Both the position numbers and the translations under genes were made by a program. The notes under the pieces are model-generated. The model had not been told where the DNA came from. It did not search any database and worked only from the letters and a program-made list of their open reading frames with translations. A stretch of 64,000 nucleotides of DNA from Bilifractor sp002394235 (GTDB lineage: Bacteria; Bacillota; Clostridia; Lachnospirales; Lachnospiraceae): positions 1 through 64,000 of the forward strand of contig NZ_JBQKGJ010000016.1 in assembly GCF_052118845.1 (NCBI RefSeq), read 5' to 3'. Positions 59,345 through 64,000 of the stretch are shown piece by piece; positions within the stretch are counted from its first letter, which is position 1, and every line of letters starts with the position of its first letter.

Positions 59345-60406
59345 TTATCTCTGTTTTTTCAGATACTCGAGCACCCGATCAAATTCATCCGGGTAGATAC
59401 AGGTCGCCTCCCTGTTCTCCAGTACCATCTGCCGGCATTCCTCCAGATCCATCCAGCGCACGCTCTCTACCTCAGATTTCTGGAGCACGAGACGGCTCTC
59501 GTCGACCTGTCTCTTGTAGACAAAGAGATGCGCGAATTCGTGATCACGGAACATCCGGCCGTGAAATTCCTTCTCATAGCTTCCCTCATGGACACCCAGA
59601 TACTCAAGATCCCCGGCACCGGCATGAATTCCAAGTTCCTCCCCTAATTCCCGCAGCGCCGACTCCAGCGGCTCGTCGCCGGCATCGATATGCCCGGCCG
59701 AGGAGATATCCAGACAGCCCGGATTCGAATCCTTGTCTGCGCTCCGCTTCTGCAGCAGGACCTCCATGCCCGACGGGCTGCCTTCCGACGGCCGCACAAT
59801 CCAGATATGGACCGTTCCGTGAGGATCTCCCTCCCGATGCACTACATTCCTTTCCTGCACAATTCCGCTTCTGGTCCCGTCCTCCTTCAGCACATCAAAC
59901 AGCTCCATCGGACGGCCGTTCAAGACCGCAGTCACCAGTCTGTCTTTCCCGTCATATACCAGCTTCAGGGAAAAAAACGGCACGTTCTCGTCGATGAGCC
60001 GGAAGAAAATCTTGTCTCCGGCCCAGAGATTCAGCTTCCACACCTCTTCGATGTCGATCCACGCAAGCTCGCCCTCGTCACATTCTGCCGGCTCGCCGCT
60101 GTATCCATCCGCGGTAAACAGAGACATATATTCATAATCCCCTTTTCCGGAGTCAAATGTCACGATCCCCCGGTACTGCCAGGATGTCAGTGTGTAGCCC
60201 GTTTCCTCGCGCACCTCACGGATCACGCACTCCTCCGGACTCTCTCCCAGCTTGAAATGGCCGCCGACTCCGATCCACTTGTCTCTGTTGACGTCATGCT
60301 TCTTCACGGTCCGGTGCAGCATGAGATATTTCCCGTCCCTTTTCAGATAGCATAGCGTACTCATATTTTTCAGGTCGTTTTTCTGTTTTTCCTTTACAAG
60401 ATCCAT
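59345..60406 (-). CDS. Double-Nudix hydrolase fusion
   Basis: A 353-residue protein with two Nudix domains. The first (about 20-155) resembles MutT/8-oxo-dGTP hydrolases: STLCYLKRDGKYLMLHR and the complete box GGHFKLGESPEECVIREVREE. The second (about 195-350) resembles the IPP-isomerase/YfcD branch: VHIWIVRPSEG, GHIDAGDEPLESALRELGEE. Both boxes keep their catalytic Glu residues. The ATG at 60406 has AGGAG ten bases upstream; an internal Met (MSTLCY) 14 codons later is an alternative. It may sanitise oxidised nucleotides with one domain and act on a second pyrophosphate substrate with the other. Confidence 0.88.
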   Translation of the reverse strand: MDLVKEKQKNDLKNMSTLCYLKRDGKYLMLHRTVKKHDVNRDKWIGVGGHFKLGESPEECVIREVREETGYTLTSWQYRGIVTFDSGKGDYEYMSLFTADGYSGEPAECDEGELAWIDIEEVWKLNLWAGDKIFFRLIDENVPFFSLKLVYDGKDRLVTAVLNGRPMELFDVLKEDGTRSGIVQERNVVHREGDPHGTVHIWIVRPSEGSPSGMEVLLQKRSADKDSNPGCLDISSAGHIDAGDEPLESALRELGEELGIHAGAGDLEYLGVHEGSYEKEFHGRMFRDHEFAHLFVYKRQVDESRLVLQKSEVESVRWMDLEECRQMVLENREATCIYPDEFDRVLEYLKKQR

Positions 60407-60440
60407 CGTTCGTCTTCTCCTGCCATACATCACTCACGGC

Positions 60441-60625
60441 TTTCCCGGCCGGATATATGTTCCGGCCCGCTCCAGCCCTGTACCGGTTCCGCTTTCCCGG
60501 CCGGATGTCCGTTCCGGCCCACTCCAGCCCTGTACCAGCTCCAGCTTTCCCGGCCGGATACACCTCCGTCTTCTCCGCCCTTATACCAGCTCCGGCTTTC
60601 CCGGCCGGATATTTTTCCGTCTCCT
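60441..60625. repeat. About 52-bp tandem repeat, four copies
   Basis: TTTCCCGGCCGGAT begins units at 60441, 60493, 60546 and 60597. On the minus strand the unit's ACAGGGCTGGAG...CGGA...TATATC order resembles the end of the upstream transglutaminase gene (ACCGGGCTGAGG...CGGATATATAG), which includes its TGA, so it is probably another 3'-end-derived array. Confidence 0.8.
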
Positions 60626-60689
60626 GCCATGCCTGCGCAAATCACAGTCACGCCCCTGCGCACCTGCCTGTGACTATATATCCGCTTCC

Positions 60690-62120
60690 TCAGCCCGGTA
60701 TCCCGTCCCCGTCATAATCGGTCTGTCCCCGGTAACCCACCGAATAGCCTGAAAGAACATCGTAGGTATAGGCAGTGCCGTTCGCAATCGGCGCAAGCTT
60801 TGAGATATAATCCGCCGTTCCACTGGCATGCCCGGTACCATCGTCCCGCACATGCACAGAAGATGAGAGGAAGGTCGCGTATCCGTCCGGCGTGTAATAT
60901 GTGTACTCGCTGCCGGGCGTATAATTGCTGATCTGCTCTGTCGTCAGATTGAACATAAAATGACGGATCCGGTTCCAGTACGCGGCATCATTCAATGCCG
61001 CGTCAATGATCGGCCCGCCGGACGCGTACTGCTGCGGGTCCGAGTCCTGGTCGTCCCATGTCGGATCCACCTCATACCATTCACCGTCCAGCTGAACCAG
61101 ATTCCACGAATGTGCCTCCATGGAATCCGGATCTGAGCCCGCATATCCCCCGACTCTCGTACATGTAATTCCCGCCTGCTGCAGAAGATACTCATAAGCA
61201 TAAGAATACCCGTCGCAGACGCAGGTATTTGCCTGGTTTCTGCTGTTGGCGACCAGTGCACCGTATGCGGTATACCCGTAATCAAAGGCACCGTCCGGTG
61301 AGTAGGACGCAGCCAGATCCTTGTCATAGGTCACGGTATCAATCAGCTTGTCATGGATCTGCAGCGCAATCTCCGGCTGTGAACGCGTCAGATCTATGTC
61401 CGCCATAAAATTGCTCACCGCCTGATTGAAGGCTGTCATCTGGTTCTGATAATCATCATACGTCCTGCTCAGCCGGATCATAACATCATACGTCCCGCCT
61501 GTGCTCAGGCTGTTGTAATAATACTGGAAATTTCCGCTGCTCTGCCGGAACCAGAACAGCTCCGGATGATCGTAAATCAGCGCCTCGTATGCAATCGTCA
61601 GTTCCCTGCCAAATGCATCAGATGACGGATCCTCACTGACCGTCACCTTTTTGTGATAATCCGTAGATGTCGGGTCTCTCGTCACCGCCAGAAGCGCATT
61701 GTATATTCCCTGTTCCTCCGCGGAAAGCTGCGTGTAGTAGTAAAAAACCGGGGCATTATTCACAAAAAGTGAATCGCCCTCCGGCAGTTTGTCCTTATAA
61801 TCCCCGGTCACTCCATCCAGAAACGAAGAAATGTCCGAGATAATCGACTGCCCGGAACTCGATGTGGACTGCTTTCCGGAACCGCTTCCCGCATCCGAAC
61901 CCGATCCTGAAGGATCACCCGTTTCGCCGCTTCCTCCGGAAACAGAGTCCGCAGCTGACGAGGAAGTATCCTCAAGATCTTTATTCACATTAAAAAAATT
62001 CCGGAACATATCCGGAAGCTCTGAGACATGAAAGTCTCCGGAGCCGCAGCCCGCAAGCAGGGCCCCGCACATAAGCACAGTCAGAACGAAAAGTCCTGTC
62101 CTCTTTTTTCCTATCATCAT
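60690..62120 (-). CDS. Transglutaminase-like lipoprotein
   Basis: A 476-residue surface lipoprotein. Signal peptide with lipobox LLAGC (Cys25), then a Ser/Gly/Asp-rich linker (about 50-90), a helical middle region, and a transglutaminase/protease-like core with Cys302 in VCDGYSYAYEYLL, His337 in AHSWNLVQLDGEWY and Asp352 in EVDPTWDD, a complete Cys-His-Asp triad. A short tail ends DYDGDGIPG, resembling a calcium-binding loop. The ATG at 62120 follows GGGAG. It may cleave or crosslink cell-surface proteins or peptidoglycan peptides; target unknown. Confidence 0.88.
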   Translation of the reverse strand: MMIGKKRTGLFVLTVLMCGALLAGCGSGDFHVSELPDMFRNFFNVNKDLEDTSSSAADSVSGGSGETGDPSGSGSDAGSGSGKQSTSSSGQSIISDISSFLDGVTGDYKDKLPEGDSLFVNNAPVFYYYTQLSAEEQGIYNALLAVTRDPTSTDYHKKVTVSEDPSSDAFGRELTIAYEALIYDHPELFWFRQSSGNFQYYYNSLSTGGTYDVMIRLSRTYDDYQNQMTAFNQAVSNFMADIDLTRSQPEIALQIHDKLIDTVTYDKDLAASYSPDGAFDYGYTAYGALVANSRNQANTCVCDGYSYAYEYLLQQAGITCTRVGGYAGSDPDSMEAHSWNLVQLDGEWYEVDPTWDDQDSDPQQYASGGPIIDAALNDAAYWNRIRHFMFNLTTEQISNYTPGSEYTYYTPDGYATFLSSSVHVRDDGTGHASGTADYISKLAPIANGTAYTYDVLSGYSVGYRGQTDYDGDGIPG

Positions 62121-62238
62121 ATCCGTCTCCCTGATGAATGGTAAAACCGGTTCGTCCGGTTCACACCACTGCCATCGCATACTCTGAGGCCCGTGGTTTT
62201 TTATGAAGAGAATTATATCATGTTCCCTTCAGATATGC

Positions 62239-62244
62239 TAAAAT
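62239..62244 (+). promoter_or_regulatory. Possible extended -10 of deoD
   Basis: TGC-TAAAAT about 150 bp before deoD is a TG-n extended -10 hexamer. The -35 region is weak. Confidence 0.35.
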
Positions 62245-62391
62245 ATCAACGAAATCTAACCGCCGTCCCGCACGCGCTTATCTGCTGACGGAGCACGGCA
62301 AAAAAATCTGAACTATCTGCATCTGCTTTGCCGCCGGCATTCCTTTTCCAGAATCCGGTTTCGCAAAGCCATCGAAAGGAGCTAATGAATT

Positions 62392-63132
62392 ATGGGAAAT
62401 GTTTCACCATCCGCATGCATGGAAGTAAAAGACGGAACACATGTTGCAAAAGTAGTCCTGATGCCAGGCGATCCTCTCCGCGCAAAATATGTGGCGGAAA
62501 CCTATCTTCAGAACCCGGTCCTGTTCAATGATGTCCGCGGAATGCTCGGATACACCGGGATCTACGACGGTGTCGAGGTATCCGTCATGGGAAGCGGCAT
62601 GGGAATTCCCTCCATCACCCTTTATTCCCATGAATTGTTCACCTTCTATGGCGTCGAAGGAATCATCCGAATCGGTTCCGCAGGCGGCGTCGGAGACGAT
62701 GTCAATGTACGTGACGTTGTCGTTGCAATGAGCGCCTCCACAAACTCCGCCGCTCCGTCCCGCTACGGACTGCCCGGCACGATCGCTCCGACCGCAGACT
62801 GGGGCATGCTCCGCGACGCGGTACGAATCGCAGATGAAATGGGTGTGCGCACCTCCGTCGGAAGCGTCTATTCCTCCGATTTCTTCTACTATCCCGATCC
62901 TGCCGTTGCGGAAAAGGAAAAAGAGGCAGGGCTTCTTGCCGTAGAAATGGAAAGCGCCGGTCTCTATACAGAGGCCATGTACGCTCACAAAAAGGCACTG
63001 GCCCTCTTTACCATTTCCGATCACCTCTTCAAGCCGGAGCATCTCTCCCCGGAAGAGATCAAGACCTCCTTCCATGAAATGATGGAAATCGCCCTGAAGA
63101 CCGCTGCCGATACCGTGAGAAAGCTCGGCTGA
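62392..63132 (+). CDS. deoD: Purine nucleoside phosphorylase, DeoD type
   Basis: Phosphorolyses purine (deoxy)nucleosides to free base and (deoxy)ribose 1-phosphate in salvage. The 246-residue length fits the hexameric DeoD class. Diagnostic segments are VLMPGDPLRAKYVAETYL, GSGMGIPSITLYSHEL, IRIGSAGGVGDDVNVRDVV, AVEMESAGLYTEA and ISDHLFKPE (Asp at the base site). AAAGGAG lies ten bases before the ATG. It is a single-gene unit convergent with murI. Confidence 0.96.
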   Translation: MGNVSPSACMEVKDGTHVAKVVLMPGDPLRAKYVAETYLQNPVLFNDVRGMLGYTGIYDGVEVSVMGSGMGIPSITLYSHELFTFYGVEGIIRIGSAGGVGDDVNVRDVVVAMSASTNSAAPSRYGLPGTIAPTADWGMLRDAVRIADEMGVRTSVGSVYSSDFFYYPDPAVAEKEKEAGLLAVEMESAGLYTEAMYAHKKALALFTISDHLFKPEHLSPEEIKTSFHEMMEIALKTAADTVRKLG

Positions 63133-63142
63133 TTCTGCTGCA

Positions 63143-63200
63143 CGGCGACCCGCTGCTCCGCCCATCCGGAACGACGGATCGCCGCGCGGCGTTTTATATT
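63143..63200 (+). terminator. Terminator of deoD
   Basis: CGGCGA pairs with TCGCCG, with an inner TCCG/CGGA step. A GCGGCG arm and GTTTTATATTTTT follow on the plus strand. Confidence 0.6.
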
Positions 63201-63226
63201 TTTGACATCCTTCACACGAATCCAGA

Positions 63227-64000
63227 TTATTCGATGTCCGCATCCAGAAGCTGCCGGTAAATCTTCATTTCTTCCTCTGTCCTCAGACTGGAATCCAGAA
63301 CGACTCTTCCCGGCTCTTCTCCTTTATTCAGCAGACCATGCCGCGAAAGCTGGCGGTGCAGTTCCCTTGCGGTTCCTCTGCCCCCGTCGTAGAGCGGCAC
63401 ATCTCCCATGACGCTGTGAATCTGCTTCTTCAGAAACGGATAGTGCGTGCATCCCAGTACAATTCCGTCAACCTGTCCCCGATAAGGCCCGATCATCCTC
63501 TCAAGCATCTGTGTAACGTCCGCCGCATCCAGATTTCCCTTTTCCACCCGGTCGGCAAGACCCGCGCAGGAAACCGGGATGAATTCCGCCTCCCCGGCAA
63601 GTCTTCCCGAAAGCTCATGGTATTTCTCCAGCCTCAGTGTGACCGGTGTCGCCATCACGAGAATCCTCCCGTGATGCTCCTCTCTGGCGGCCGGCTTCAG
63701 CGCAGGTTCGATTCCGATCACCGGCATTGTCTTTTCGTACTTCTCCCGGATCAGCCTTACCGCCGCACTGGTTGCGGTGTTGCAGGCGACGACAATCGCC
63801 TTGCATCCCTCATTCACCATGCGATCCACGATCGCCATGGAAAGCTCCTGTACCTTCTCTACCGTCTTCTCGCCATAAGGCGCATTCGCCGAATCCCCAA
63901 AATAATAAAAATTCTCGTTCGGGAGCTCGCGGATCATTTCCCTCAAAACGCTGATTCCTCCGACTCCGGAATCAAACACGCCTACATAACCCCTGTATTT
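63227..64000 (-). CDS. murI: Glutamate racemase (N-terminus beyond the window)
   Basis: Makes D-glutamate for peptidoglycan. About 258 residues are present. VGVFDSGVGGISVLREM holds the first catalytic Asp region, followed by YFGDSANAPYGEK, VVACNTATSAA with the first catalytic Cys, and VLGCTHYPFLK with the second catalytic Cys-His pair. The frame stays open to the window edge, where it reads KYRGY before VGVF. The true start is therefore at or beyond 64000 and the GTG at 63979 is probably internal. Convergent with deoD. Confidence 0.94.
   Translation of the reverse strand, partial: KYRGYVGVFDSGVGGISVLREMIRELPNENFYYFGDSANAPYGEKTVEKVQELSMAIVDRMVNEGCKAIVVACNTATSAAVRLIREKYEKTMPVIGIEPALKPAAREEHHGRILVMATPVTLRLEKYHELSGRLAGEAEFIPVSCAGLADRVEKGNLDAADVTQMLERMIGPYRGQVDGIVLGCTHYPFLKKQIHSVMGDVPLYDGGRGTARELHRQLSRHGLLNKGEEPGRVVLDSSLRTEEEMKIYRQLLDADIE

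Overview
The window looks like a chromosomal segment of a Clostridia-class Firmicute, most likely Lachnospiraceae. The reasons are strong AGGAGG ribosome sites, frequent TTG/GTG starts, YesM/YesN-type two-component pairs beside sugar transporters, lipoproteins with LFAGC lipoboxes, and a Gram-positive Tad pilus locus carrying an FHA protein. The family name is inference. No rRNA, tRNA, CRISPR array, phage or plasmid replication gene was seen.

Layout. (1) 1-6.4 kb: glucose-6-phosphate isomerase and a giant CheB-CheR-PAS-histidine kinase-receiver fusion. (2) 6.8-18.8 kb: a sugar module with a ChvE/MmsA/MmsB-type monosaccharide ABC transporter, alpha-phosphoglucomutase, an orphan XylF-like lipoprotein, and a divergent cassette of membrane-anchored sugar-binding protein, YesM-like kinase and YesN-like regulator. 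(3) 19-22.4 kb: a c-di-GMP protein with an intact EAL domain and two degenerate GGDEF domains. (4) 22.7-24.6 kb: glutamate-cysteine ligase and ferritin. (5) 24.7-34 kb: a GH95-like glycosidase with a CUT1 ABC transporter (two permeases, one binding protein) and a divergent kinase/regulator pair. (6) 34-35.4 kb: an AT-rich island with no convincing full gene but a near-consensus minus-strand promoter. (7) 35.4-43.2 kb: housekeeping genes (aconitase-family hydratase, MTA/SAH nucleosidase, beta-CASP nuclease, MurG, HIT protein). (8) 43.3-54.4 kb: a complete Tad/Flp pilus locus on the minus strand, including a 59-residue Flp pilin, two A24 prepilin peptidases, two TadE-like pseudopilins and an FHA protein. 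(9) 54.8-56.6 kb: an IS605-type element with intact TnpB and a doubly damaged TnpA. (10) 56.6-64 kb: TraX-like protein, sodium-dependent transporter, double-Nudix protein, transglutaminase lipoprotein, purine nucleoside phosphorylase and glutamate racemase (cut by the window edge).

The most striking unexplained structure is in the spacers. Nearly every intergenic region holds its own short tandem repeat (period 16-66 bp, 2-4 copies), and at about eight genes the repeat unit is a copy of the gene's own 3' end including the stop codon. A second, dispersed repeat family with a core near CTTATACAGTTTGTGGCAC recurs in at least four spacers, with more diverged relatives in others. Neither is explained by the annotated genes.

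The sugar genes fit together as uptake (ABC transporters), sensing (binding-protein-coupled kinases), trimming (GH95-like enzyme) and entry into hexose-phosphate metabolism (phosphoglucomutase, phosphoglucose isomerase). The Tad locus would build a surface pilus.
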